A DNA stretch of 64,000 nt from Prostheceraeus crozeri (Eukaryota > Platyhelminthes > Polycladida > Euryleptidae). Below, in pieces: positions 25,745 through 36,019 of the stretch; positions within the stretch are counted from its first letter, which is position 1; every line of letters begins with the position of its first letter. The stretch lies in NCBI GenBank assembly GCA_907163375.1, contig CAJQUW010005352.1:1-64000 (forward strand), written 5' to 3'. The translations under genes were made by a program, and so were the position numbers. Below the pieces are notes generated by a model. It was not told the DNA's origin and did no database searches. It saw only the letters and a program-made list of their open reading frames with translations.

Positions 25745-27285
25745 AGCCATCATCCAAACACTAAAAACCCGTCCATCTCTGATTCTAGTGCTCCGATGGA
25801 GCTAGAAATTCGCCATTTCCATGTAGAATTTGACGCTGAATCCGAATCTGCCCTCCATTTTCCCATCCGATGCTTCGTTTTGGCTCTACAGCCCACAGCC
25901 ATCGCAAAAATTCTAACTCGTTTTTTCGGAAAAAATGATGAAAAATTTTTTATCTCCGATGGCTTTCAAATTTAGCATGCCGAAGCAGAATTTGACGCTG
26001 ATTCCAAATTTGGTCTTTGTTTTCCCGTCCGAGTCTTGCTTCACCCGCTAGAGCGATTTTCATAAACATTTTAACTCTGTCGTTTTTTTCGCCAAGGTCC
26101 AAAATTTCAATAATATCTCACCTCTAAACGAAGGCAGATACGAACAAGCCATGCTTTCCACTGAAATTGTCTCACTCCTAGCTTTCAAACGAGCTATTGC
26201 ACGACTTTCTACGATGTCTACAACCAAAGTTGGAAGATCGTTGCCGAGGGGGGGGGTCAGAACTTTTTCTCTCCAAATGAGTTGGGAAGAAGTTCCTAGA
26301 CCCAACTTTGACCAAAACGTCCGAATTTGCACTCCGTTTTCCCATCCGAGGTCTTCTTCTGCCCGAAAAACGACTTTTCTCATCCCAAAACCTCCAACAC
26401 CTGCCTTTTTCAACTCTGACGGTTTCCTGCCATTTTCCTCCCTAAACCCAAGAAAATTAGTCCAAAATGAGCTTTCCACTGCATTTTCCTCACTTTTAGC
26501 TTTCAAATGAGCTATTGCACGACTTTCTACGATGTCTACAACCAAAGTTGGAAGATCGTTGCCGAGGGGGGGGGTCAGAACTTTTTCTCTCCGATTGAGT
26601 TGGGAAGAAGTTCCTAGACCCAACATTGACCAAAACGTCCGAATTTGCACTCCATTTTCCCATCCGAGGTCTTCTTCTGCCCGAAAAACGACTTTTCTCA
26701 TCCCAAAACCTCCAACACCTGCCTTTTTCAACTCTGACGGTTTCCTGCCATTTTCCTCCCTAAACCCAAGACAATTAGTCCAAACTGAGCTTTCCACTGC
26801 ATTTTCCTCACTCTTAGCTTTCAAATGAGCTATTGCACGACTTTCTACGATCTCTCACACCAAAGTTGGAAGTTTGGCAGGAGGGGGGGAGGTTTTCAAA
26901 ACTTTTTCTCTCCAATGTTGCTGGAAACATCCTTCCTAACCCAAAATCGGCCAAAAATTCCGGATCTGGCCTCCGTTTTCTCATCCGAGGCCTCCTTCCT
27001 GTCGATTTCCAACTTTTCTCATCCCAACACCACCAACACCCGCCCTTTCCTCACTCTATCCCTCCCACATCACCTTCCTTCCCACCCCTTGCCTCATCAC
27101 TCCTCCTTCCTTCCTTCCAGAGGGGGGGGAACAGTTTCTTCCTCTCGGACCCATTCTTCCCAGCACATCCTTGGCCATCTCCCTCACCTTCTTGCCAGAG
27201 GGGGGGGGGCTGAGTCAGCCTGATGACTCATCGATGACTCATCACTACACCGCACCGTCCTTGAATTTGCAATGGGATTACTACT

Positions 27286-27291
27286 ACTGCA
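27286..27291 (+). repeat. right target-site duplication of element A (actgca)
   Basis: Exact copy of the six bases at 9095-9100, directly after the tip GGGATTACTACT. Confidence 0.9.
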
Positions 27292-28185
27292 TGCCCAAAT
27301 GCGACAACTGTAAACATAGTGACTATGATATCAATCTTTATTGATTTTCATAACCGGGTTAAGTTATTAATACGTGGAAGTTGTTTGATGATGTGAATAT
27401 TGACGGCTAGTTTCCCAATTTCATGGATTGTTGCAAGTTCGTTCAAAGTTACAGAAACTGTTACAAATCTAGATGAAAATATCAAAGCTGGTGATTTAGT
27501 TGAATGACTAATTGATCTGGATGAGCATGCTATGAATCATAACTTGGATCGTAGTTTGATTTCAATGCTACATTGCAATGACAGTGAAATTAGGAGGATG
27601 AAATTGGAGCGATCTGGAAAGAAGATGAAAAAAGTGGAACCTATAAGTGATTTATCAAAATGTTCTACCAATAAAAGTGACTTCAGAGGGAAATTAGAAA
27701 TAGAGACGCTTGAATTATTATGTGAACAGGACTGCATTCAGTGTTTTGAACGGGAAAGGTCCCTTCTCTTATTATCATGTTCTCATTTTGTTATGTGTTG
27801 TACATGTTATGTGCCCTTGAAAACTATGTTTTGCCCCCTTGTGATGAAGAAATAATTTCAACACCCAATTCGTGTGGCTCTTCTGTATAACGATGCTGCA
27901 ATTCTATTTCAATCATAATTTGAGGATCATAAATGACAGTCAACATGGCGTTCACTGCTTTTATTCCACTTTCAATTATTTACCGAGGCAAGCTTTTTAC
28001 CGGCAACATATATTATCCTGCGGCGATGTCATAGGACACAAAGCTGATCTGGTGGATTTGATGGTGGATGTTGTTAATTTTTTTCAATGTGAAGACGACA
28101 GTCAACTGCAGCTGCAGCAATGTTTTGTGAGGACTATTATTAGCACTCTGACACGAGTTGGGAAATTTTTATTTTTACTGAATAC
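27292..28185 (+). pseudogene. RING-finger-like relic of unknown origin
   Basis: A stretch ending at about 27855 has a RING-type pattern: CIQCFERER, then LSCSHFVMCCTC, then CPLV, where a further Cys would be expected. It follows a Lys-rich region from about 27532. Beyond it, to 28185, another short frame (LVDLMVDVVNFF) is open without recognisable family. The stretch is interrupted and looks like a decayed gene or element fragment. IAP-type and viral RING proteins have similar spacing, but no parent can be named. Confidence 0.4.
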
Positions 28186-29290
28186 TTGGTAGAGCTTGGC
28201 TTTTATCAATTCAAGTCTGATTACTGCATCTTTAAGAAAACGAATCCAGTGACACTAATTGCCCTATATGTTGATGATTTAATCATTGTGGCGGAAAATG
28301 ATGAGCTTATGAATTCAGAAAAGAACGATTTGATGAAGCGACTTGCACAGAAGGACATGGGACCAGTAGCCTACACTACATTTTGGGAATGATATGCATT
28401 CAAGTAGATGGCAAAGTTGGCTTCTCTCGAAAGAATTACATTCAAAAAGTGATATCAAAATTGGTTATGGATGATGCAAAGGTAGTTTCAAGTCCTTATG
28501 ATTTAAATGTCCATTTGATAAAAAATAAGGAAGATTCTGATAACGTGGATAAAGTTTATTATCAATTCCTTGTTGGAAGCTTATCGTATATTGCTACGAA
28601 AGGACCCATATTCCATATTTAGTATCCAATTTCGAGATGCAGTGCAGATCCTAATTATTCGCGTTTGTCGGCTGAAAAACGAATAATTCGCTATCTTAAG
28701 CCAGGGCTGTGGAGCCGGAGCCGAGCCGGAGCCTTAAGAAGCCGATGGTTTTGGTCGGAGCCGGAGCCGGAGCCGATTTATCACAAAGGCTCCGGCTCCG
28801 GCTCCGATAGTTTGAGCTTTGATATAAATCTAGAATTTTGAAAGTTATTAATTGGCATCATGAAAAAATTAAATCATTTGAAATCTATAGATATGTCTTT
28901 TAAGTATACCAATGATCTGTCCTCCACGATATTTTTCTTTGCAGTTGCCGCCTTCTTTTGTATTATATTTATTATATATTTACACACATGTGTAATATTT
29001 TTTTATTGCACATGTTTCGTAAGACTAATTTCCATATTGACAACGTATTCTCCAAAATCCATTAATTTGAAGACTTGTTATATGCGTGCTAACTAGATGA
29101 TTGTAGATTCCTAGAGACAAGTCACCATGTACACATTTCCAGTTCAGTCAGCAAAGATAATATAGCTACATTTCTTGCGCAACGTCTTAAATCTAATACG
29201 GTTACTATGTAGGCTATCATCTATGGGTATGGCTACTGGCAGAAGCTACTGGCATCTGTGACAATGCCAATTTCCTTAGATTGTATTGTA

Positions 29291-29721
29291 GGCTCTTGTG
29301 CAGTCCCCCCACCTACATTTTTCAAAACAATCGATTATTCAATTTGATCAATTTTGATTGGAGGGATAACTCTTCACACTCACACGAATGACCTGACTAC
29401 AAGTCCTCACATGGCTATAGCAATAAGCGACCCAGCCACTTCTAGTAGCGCCCTATTATTTTAAAGGTATCTCATTCACAATGAATTTCCTTTGACTTCA
29501 AAATTCAAAGGGTATATTTCAATGCGAAAAACCCGAAGGCAAATTACAATGTTGACTTGCTGACGAAGTTTGCGACCAGCATGACATCGCAATTACCCAC
29601 GTAGATTTTTACAACAGCACGGAATGCTTCACTCAAACCGGTGATGCTGAAACGGACAACCAATGGTGCTGCATCTTTTGACCAGAGAAAAAATGGGGGG
29701 GGGGAGGACTGCACAAGAGCC
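29291..29721. mobile_element. 431-bp inverted-repeat element (MITE) inside the hAT copy
   Basis: Both ends read GGCTCTTGTGCAGTCC inward, followed by a C-rich tract. The flanks show gta on each side, which would suit a 3-bp target duplication, but this is too short to be sure. No coding capacity. The class is unknown; PIF/Harbinger is one option because of the duplication length. Confidence 0.55.
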
Positions 29722-31034
29722 GTATCGTGTAATAATATTTCCCCAAATGTCATAGACCTGTGGATTTCAAGAATTTTCATTATTATTTTTTCCGTCTGTC
29801 AACACTTTATGCTGATATCATGCTGACTTATATGTAAACAATAAAAAAAGACTGAGACGCTCTCAATAAAGGCGCCTTTTGACCTCCCTTTTCTATTGTC
29901 TGTGACATTAAACCGCACGCGCATTCGAAAGCTAGCAAAGTAGATGGGATTTCTGCTCGGTGCTCGCAGTCAAATTTTTATTATGCATAGCACCCTGCAA
30001 CATACTGTGTGATACTCCGAGTTCAGTTTGCCTAACCATCATCAGAGGAATAGTGGTAATGTGTTATACATAAATTGAATATAATAATATACATGAATCA
30101 TTGATGAATTATTTAGTGCAACTTTACGCCATAATGAAAAATACGAAATTAATATAAGTTAGGCCTTCGCTTATTAAGTATGCTGCATAGAATTACAAAA
30201 CTTGTCCTAAATTAGATATTTTTAATTTTTTAAGTAAAATTTTCAATTGTACATTTCTAGCCTACACTGCAATGAGGCTATCTAAATTACAATTTCTACA
30301 GATGATGAGTCGTGGGCTACCCACCGATCATATTATTCATGGACCAACAGACTATTGAATAAAGGCAATAACAAATAACAATAACAATAACAACCTAAGC
30401 TAGCCTATATACACTTTAATATTCAATAAAGCAATTGATATCTTTATTGATACGGTATATTTGCCTATATAGCCGATACCCTTTCCATGTTCGAGTAGAT
30501 ACACGCCCTATAAGCTATTTAGGGGCATACGCTATCCAGTTTAATATTCAAGCTTTGTCAAAAAGCTTATACTACTATTCGGCCCCTGTGACGGCTAATT
30601 AGGTATATCATCATCACTCATGTGGTCTTATTTAATGTAGCCTCGTAGTAGACTGGTTGCAGGCTAGGCCAATTTATATTTAGACAGTGCGGGAGATCTT
30701 TATCTAATTTAACCAATCCTGGCTATAACTTTATTTTATCTTTCAGAGATAGTCAATTCATGCAAAAATATATGACAAGAATGTTATTTGTCATTATATT
30801 AGGCTATTATCATTTTTATTATTAACTTAAGTCGTTGCTTGTTAATGGAAACTAATTTGATGATTGTAGCAAGCCTCTAAAGGTCACACCGTTATCCAAA
30901 AAAACCCGTTCAACGGATCCAGGATAACCAGCGTTGATAGAACCTGAATTTGAAGCCGGAGCCGAGCCGGAGCCTTTCACATCAGTGTCGTGGAGCCGGA
31001 GCCGATGAGATAACGCATCGGCTCCACAGCCCTG
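29722..31034. other. non-coding remainder of the hAT-like element
   Basis: AT-rich, no gene or internal repeat recognised apart from the GGAGCC-rich right end (30955-31034). Confidence 0.5.
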
Positions 31035-31050
31035 TCTTAAGCACACCAAG

Positions 31051-31056
31051 GATCTA
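31051..31056 (+). repeat. left target-site duplication of Polinton B (gatcta)
   Basis: The six bases gatcta precede the tip AGTAGTAAGC and recur after the other tip at 55951-55956. Confidence 0.95.
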
Positions 31057-32150
31057 AGTAGTAAGCAAGTGACAAACACTCGACCGGCGCGCCCCCCCCC
31101 TCTGGAACGGCAGAGTGTCGTGGTGTGCCGGCCAGGTTGGTTCACGTTCACGAAATGTTCGCTGACTCCCCCCCTCTGGAACGACAGAGTGTCGTGGTGG
31201 ACTTGGGCGACCGCCAGGATTAGTCTTGAGGCTATAGTGTGTGATGTTTTTCGTGCAATCTGCTGAATGTTGGGTTGTAAAATGGGCTGTTTCGAGTGGA
31301 AGGAGTGGTCGGATGAGAAAACGGAGGCCAGATTCGGATTCAGCGTGAAATTCTGCATCGGTATGGTGAGTTTCAAGTCAATCGGAGAGAAAAATTTTTG
31401 CTGACGTCCCCCCCCTCTGGACAGCTTGCTTCGATTTTGGCTTCCAGTGGACGGATTTTGTCGTGCCATAGCTCGTTTGAAAGCTAAGAGTGAGAAAAAT
31501 TCACTGAAAGAATCGGCTTGTTCCTATCTGTCTTCGTTTAGATGTGAGACGCCATTTAAGATTTTGGGACATTGGCGAAAAACGACAGAGTTAGAATTTG
31601 GGACGTTTTGGGCTGTAGCTTCAAAACGAAGCATCGGATTTGAAAACGGATTTCAGATTTGGAATCAGCGTGAAATTTTCTATCTGTATGGTGAGTTTCA
31701 AGTCAATCGGCGACAAAAAATTTTCAACATTTTTCGAAAAAACGACAGAGTTAGAATTTGGGACGTTTTGGTGTGTAGCGCCCAAACGAAGCATCGGATG
31801 GGAAAATGGAGGCCAGATTCGGATTCAGCGTGAAATTCTGCATCCGTATGGTGAGTTTCAAGTCAATCGGAGAGAAAAATTTTCGCTGACGTCCCCCCCT
31901 CTGGACAGCTTGCTTCGATTTTGGCTTCCAGTGGACGGATTTTGTCGTGCCATAGCTCGTTTGAAAGCTAAGAGTGAGAAAAATTCACTGAAAGAATCGG
32001 CTTGTTCCTATCTGTCTTCGTTTAGATGTGAGACGCCATTTAAGATTTTGGGACATTGGCGAAAAACGACAGAGTTAGAATTTTGGACGTTTTGGGCTGT
32101 AGCTTCAAAACGAAGCATCGGATTGGAAAACGGATTTCAGATTTGGAATC
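31057..32150 (+). repeat. left terminal inverted repeat of element B
   Basis: Matches 53878-55950 inverted, but is about 1.1 kb against 2.1 kb because it has two fewer ~487-bp units. Each unit has a run of 7-8 C before TCTGGACAGC (for example near 31410 and 31895). The outermost part has two boxes of C runs before TCTGGAACG next to GACAGAGTGTCG. Confidence 0.85.
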
Positions 32151-32405
32151 AGCGTGAAATTTTCTATCTGTATGGTGAGTTTCAAGTCAATCGGCGACAA
32201 AAAATTTTCAACATTTTTCGAAAAAACGACAAGTTAGAATTTTTGCGATGGCTGCCTACTGTAGAGCCAAAACGAAGCATCGGATGGGAAAACGGAGGCC
32301 AGATTCGGATTCAGCGTCGAATTCTACATGGAAATGTTGTATTTCCAGCTCAATCGGAGCACTAGAACCGGAGATAGACGGGATTTTTAGTGTTTGGATG
32401 ATGGG

Positions 32406-32442
32406 TATTACGTCATCAGCTGATCGCCACACACTATATAAG
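32406..32442 (+). promoter_or_regulatory. promoter module of element B left arm
   Basis: TTACGTCA, CAGCTG and TATATAAG appear in the same spacing as in element A. A leader exon follows, ending TCAACG/GTAAGT at 32489. The acceptor is at 33156, directly before the zinc/coiled-coil ATG at 33160. The module lies inside the terminal repeat on this side only in part; the right arm of B ends before it. Confidence 0.7.
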
Positions 32443-32489
32443 CTGGGAACCGACGGAGACTTTTCATGAAGACGAGAGATTGTCAACGG

Positions 32490-33156
32490 TAAGTCGTCTC
32501 TCTGAACTCCGATGATAGCTTCGGACATTCCAAATTCCGAGTTTCTTTAAGAAACCGACTTAGAAAATTTCATTGCTGATATCAGCTAAGCCGTCAGACT
32601 TAGAGGTTAGCCAGGAGATGGCCTTCATCTCCAGGCCATAAAAGACTCCAAAACTTTAAAGGCTTGTAACTTTGCTTCTACAAGTCCGTTTGACTTGATT
32701 CAAAAAAGGTTCGGTCGCTATTGACCTGCCCTAAGTGACAGAATACTTATAAAATTTCATAAGTAGTGCTAAAAAGTTGAAAAATGTAAATTCGCTATTT
32801 TTGGCAATTTTCGGGGTTTTCAAACCTTCTGATTTCAACTAAGGCATTTATAATGTTGTACGAGGCGAGCTTCGGCTCGAGACTTGCTTCCTGATGTAAA
32901 TAACTCCACCGGTTTTCATGTCAAAATCGGGGTCCGAATACCAACACAGTGATATGACGCACGCTCTGTCCGCGGGAGGTTGGATTTGAGGGCCGAGGCC
33001 TTGGAGTCGGGATAAGATCCCCTCTGAGTAATGCCTGTAACGGATTCATCAGCCTAGCTTGTCTATCCTCAAGTATTGAATGACATATTAGTTGTATTTT
33101 TAAAATGATTGTCAATGTTACTTGTCAGTAATTCTATTTTATCTTTCCTTCTACAG
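32490..33156 (+). other. candidate leader intron, sequence shared with element A
   Basis: Non-coding. Its first 290 bp (about 32500-32790) are almost identical to element A at about 10420-10690, including the CCAGGAGATGGCCTTC box. A hairpin GAGCTTCGGCTC lies at about 32869. The likely donor is at 32489 and the acceptor TTCCTTCTACAG ends at 33156. Confidence 0.6.
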
Positions 33157-33159
33157 AAT

Positions 33160-34308
33160 ATGGGAGGCAACTCAAAATTTCTGTTTAAAAAATGCTCTTG
33201 TGGTGAAGTGAAGAGAGGTGGTGAGTTTAAACGCCACTTGAATAAATATAAGAATACGCCTCACATTCATGTTGAGAAAGGTGTTGTTTCCGGCTGTACA
33301 CATTGCCAAAAGTTTTTAAGAGGCAAGCAGCACGAAAAATTTTATGAGAGGCATCAGAACTGTCCAGTTGTGAAGTTCGCAAATTATACAACTGCGGACA
33401 TAGGCAAAATCATAGCCCCCTATTTTGAATTGGTCGATTTGGATCAAGAACTGCAGAATGCAATTGCAGATATCATAAATCCTCCTGTTCCGACTACAGG
33501 AAATGAAGAATTGCAGAATGCAATAATAGCCGGTCCTCCTGTTCCGACTACAGGAAATGAAGAATTACAGAATGCAATAACAGCCGATCCTGCTGTTCCG
33601 ACTACAGGAAATGATCCAAGCAGTGATTCAGACACCTCAGACGAGTCCGACTCTGAGGAGGTTGTAGTGCCCGTTAAAGGAATAGCAAAGCCAATCAGCC
33701 AATCTTCCCCGAAAAAATTGAAGGGGATTAAAGCCCAAACTTTAGCCTGGAATAAGGACGATCAGGCTGCCAAAGTTAGCCAGGAGTTTGCGCTCAATAA
33801 ATTGAAGGATGAGCTGAGTCGCTCTAGAAACGAATGCGAGACTTTGAGAGGTGAAAATTTTAGCCTGAAAGCTCAAGTCCAGGAAATCAAGAACCTCAAA
33901 ACGCAGGTCATAAATTTGGAGGCTTTTCGGGATAGGGCACTGCAAAGTGAAAAGCGAGTTGAAGAGCAGGCAGCAAATATTAAAAATTTAAAATCACAAG
34001 AAGGGGTGCTTAAGCTCAAGATTGAGCAACTAAAAATGAAAATGGTTGAGAACGAGCAGCACAAGGAGAGAAGAACAACACTCCACCTACCAATTATCAA
34101 CAGCAGGATTGTTGATGACATTCTGCTGCAAAGTGAGGATGTCGACAGCACGTTCGAATGCTACGAGGGAGCAATGGCGGAGATGCGCTGTATCCATGTC
34201 TCCATCAAGCATGATGGCGACATCAAAGAATTGCGCCACCGGAAGCGAAAACTGCCGGCCAAGTACTTGCCTGAGCCACCACCATCGAAGGGGTCACGAA
34301 CCGGCTAA
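33160..34308 (+). CDS. zinc/coiled-coil protein of element B
   Basis: 382 codons from the ATG just after the acceptor. An earlier in-frame ATG at 33109 would lie in the intron. Order of parts: a Cys/His module at about residues 9-70 (KKCSCGEV, FKRHL, SGCTHCQKF, RHQNC); three near-identical repeats of about 21 residues (NPPVPTTGNEELQNAI) at about 100-150; an acidic Ser/Asp stretch; a long coiled coil (about 210-310); and a conserved end HLPIINSR, FECYEGA, CIHVSIKHDG, RKLPAKYL. The homologue in element A keeps the first and last blocks. It is the first plus-strand gene after the arm promoter. No known family was recognised. Confidence 0.75.
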   Translation: MGGNSKFLFKKCSCGEVKRGGEFKRHLNKYKNTPHIHVEKGVVSGCTHCQKFLRGKQHEKFYERHQNCPVVKFANYTTADIGKIIAPYFELVDLDQELQNAIADIINPPVPTTGNEELQNAIIAGPPVPTTGNEELQNAITADPAVPTTGNDPSSDSDTSDESDSEEVVVPVKGIAKPISQSSPKKLKGIKAQTLAWNKDDQAAKVSQEFALNKLKDELSRSRNECETLRGENFSLKAQVQEIKNLKTQVINLEAFRDRALQSEKRVEEQAANIKNLKSQEGVLKLKIEQLKMKMVENEQHKERRTTLHLPIINSRIVDDILLQSEDVDSTFECYEGAMAEMRCIHVSIKHDGDIKELRHRKRKLPAKYLPEPPPSKGSRTG

Positions 34309-35120
34309 ATTTCTCTTATGGTAAGTTAATATCATCTCTATCACTTAAATATAATTTCATCTATTTTCTTTCTATTTTTCAGATACGACGAGAACGAACC
34401 AACGGCTCTCATAAGGGCCACCATGGGGCAAGACATGATAGAACCTCCACGCGGTTTGCCCTGGGCAGTCTTCGGACTGGCGAATACTATCATTAAGTTG
34501 AATCTGCTATCAGTCAACTTGAACGTTGCAAATGAAGTTCGGTGTAATACTTCCTTTCGACGGGCGTTCCTGTAAAGGCTGGCGGTGAAACCCGTAGCTA
34601 TGTATACCGCAAGGGACATTCGGCAATGGTCAATCTTGTTAAACCTCTCTGCGTCATGTTTGCAAGTGATTGCCTCTGTCTCAACGTAGTATGCATTCGG
34701 GCCAGGGCGACATTTAGCCAACTGTCGAAGGTTGCCTAAAACTTTCCATTGCATACGTTATGAGAACCATGAGTTCTACCTGTCTCTATCAATGAGACGA
34801 ATTGATGAATGGAATGAAATGGGAGGACACTCACGCGCCACACGCAACATAACACACTTCTCTCTTTCGTAGTCTAACAAGCTCTTTACACATGGATCGC
34901 AGTCGATTGCTATCCCTGCATCAGAAGTGTAAGCTATCTTAATTTTATTTAACACTATTTCATCTACCATGATCGCCCATATGAAATGTTATAAGATTTA
35001 CAAGTTAGACTAAGCGTGCTACTATTTCCAAATGAAAAAGTATACATGGTTAAATCATCCAGTGAAGTCCCGTTCAAGTAAGTCAGTATGAAAGCAAAGA
35101 TAATATGAAATAAAAATTTA
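34309..35120. other. non-coding module shared with arms of element A
   Basis: The stretch at about 34540-34870 resembles element A arm sequence at about 11170-11520 (and its mirror 24550-24920). Shared boxes are CTCTGCGTCATGTTTGCAA and GTGTCCTCCC near CATTCATCA. A GTAAGT donor directly follows an ATG at 34318-34326 and an acceptor occurs at about 34381. Short frames on the minus strand here mirror those in A and are not taken as genes. Confidence 0.55.
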
Positions 35121-35570
35121 TTATGGCATGTATTTCAAAAGGTCTTCATCGTCAATATCGTCCCAGAGTCTGGCTTCACATAGATCACAAAAACAGTTCA
35201 GTTGCTTTAATCGTTCTTCTTCCGCGAGCCTCACTTTATCAATATACTCCCACTCTGCCATAGTTCGTGGCTGGGAGTTAGGGGTGTACCACTCCCATAA
35301 TTGGTGGAGGAATTTCGTGCTGGTGATCTCCATCACATCGTCAGTATCGTACTGGAGATACTTCCACCTCACGCCTGTTAAGTCGGGACACTCCTTCTCA
35401 CATACACTCTCCTCTTCCTCATCCGCTGGTAATGATAACTTCCTGATATTGTCCAGTCGGTACACCTTCTCTACCTTCCCCTTCGTTGGAGCGTTTGGTG
35501 TAACGAGCGCCTTTGGTGTTGAGCATGGAGAAGAGAATTTTGTGTTTGGTGTTGTCGGAGGGCTTGTCAT
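35121..35570 (-). CDS. acidic 149-residue protein with Cys cluster
   Basis: The N-terminus is Thr/Pro/Ser-rich (TSPPTTPNTKF), followed by an acidic patch DEEEES, a Trp-containing middle and an end with CFCDLCEARLWDDIDDEDL. The closely spaced Cys residues could bind a metal ion. It is divergent from the polymerase gene, with a shared ~260-bp intergenic region. Function unknown. The position is comparable to the acidic gene of element A. Confidence 0.65.
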   Translation of the reverse strand: MTSPPTTPNTKFSSPCSTPKALVTPNAPTKGKVEKVYRLDNIRKLSLPADEEEESVCEKECPDLTGVRWKYLQYDTDDVMEITSTKFLHQLWEWYTPNSQPRTMAEWEYIDKVRLAEEERLKQLNCFCDLCEARLWDDIDDEDLLKYMP

Positions 35571-35667
35571 GTTGACTGTGAATAATGACTTTGAAATGTT
35601 TTCTAATTCTTAAGTATCAACAAGCAACCAATCAGAATGAACAGCCAATGAATGATGAATATGAAAG

Positions 35668-36019
35668 TATATATGCAAAGTGACATTCGTATCATTTCAC
35701 TCTGTCTTTGTGACGTATAAGTGAAGTGTTCTCTGGCGAATTCTATATTAGAGGCGTACAAGTGAATTCCAAATTTGAGTGAAGTCTCTATCTTGTTGAA
35801 GTATCAAGCTTAAACATAATTCTGTTCAAATGGTAAGTTGAAAATTTCTTCACTCATCTCCCTCAAACGTGTGGCTAATAGCATCTTCCTCAATTTCAGG
35901 CATCAACTTCATCACCAACACCCTCCCTTCTCGAGGAAAGTTTAGAGTTGTTGAGTCAAGGTAGGTTGTAACAATACACTGAGACTTGAACAGAGATGAA
36001 AGAATGATTTCTCTTTCAG
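35668..36019 (+). promoter_or_regulatory. promoter and spliced leader of the polymerase gene
   Basis: TATATAT at 35668-35674 is followed by an ATG at 35830-35832 that is cut at once by a donor (ATG/GTAAGT). The acceptor at 35899 opens a 61-nt exon (35900-35960), a second donor GTAGGT starts at 35961, and the acceptor CTCTTTCAG ends at 36019. The first intron is 67 bp. The same ATG/GTAAGT and CAG/GCATC pattern occurs at the far end of the element (53720). Confidence 0.6.

Larger units (their letters stand above)
9101..27285. mobile_element. element A: 18.2-kb Polinton-derived, apparently non-autonomous
   Basis: The tips are AGTAGAAATCCCATTG on the left and, inverted, AGTAGTAATCCCATTG on the right, flanked by a perfect 6-bp duplication. 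Two inverted arms of about 5.1 and 5.4 kb enclose a 7.7-kb core. Polymerase, integrase, capsid, ATPase and protease genes are all absent. The core keeps a zinc/coiled-coil gene that is homologous to one in element B, a minus-strand acidic gene and one short Cys-containing frame. Arm sequence at about 10140-10680 is close to identical to element B at about 32235-32775. The intact duplication and very similar arms suggest a recent insertion. It looks structurally whole, with about one break in its main gene. Confidence 0.85.
21909..27285 (-). repeat. right inverted arm of element A
   Basis: Reverse complement of the left arm with very few differences. It has one more ~318-bp subterminal unit than the left arm (the box TTGCCGAGGGGGG recurs at 26241 and 26559). 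The promoter module is mirrored at 25710-25744 and the AP-1-like sites at 27211-27241. A 254-codon frame across 26060-26824 is produced by in-phase repeat units and is not taken as a gene. Confidence 0.85.
28702..31034. mobile_element. hAT-like non-autonomous DNA transposon (2.3 kb)
   Basis: The terminal inverted repeat reads CAGGGCTGTGGAGCCGGAG on the left; the right end, inverted, begins CAGGGCTGTGGAGCCGATG. Subterminal tracts of GGAGCC hexamers occur at both ends. A perfect 8-bp duplication TCTTAAGC (28694-28701 and 31035-31042) fixes the limits and the hAT class. No transposase is visible. It interrupts the copia reverse-transcriptase region and holds a nested small element at 29291-29721. 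Confidence 0.85.

Noticed and set aside
26060-26824. 254-codon frame in the right arm of element A (and its shorter twins near 9561-10007)
   Set aside because: It is made of near-identical repeat units whose length happens to keep the frame open, on both strands. It contains a homopolymer run and no recognisable domain, so it is taken as a repeat by-product.
28860-29096. Hydrophobic 78-codon frame in the hAT-like element
   Set aside because: It arises from AT-rich sequence (many Phe/Ile/Leu/Tyr) inside a non-autonomous element. No conservation can be shown.
35128-35613. 161-codon plus-strand frame opposite the acidic gene
   Set aside because: Ser-rich antisense shadow of the minus-strand gene at 35121-35570, which has the better composition and context.
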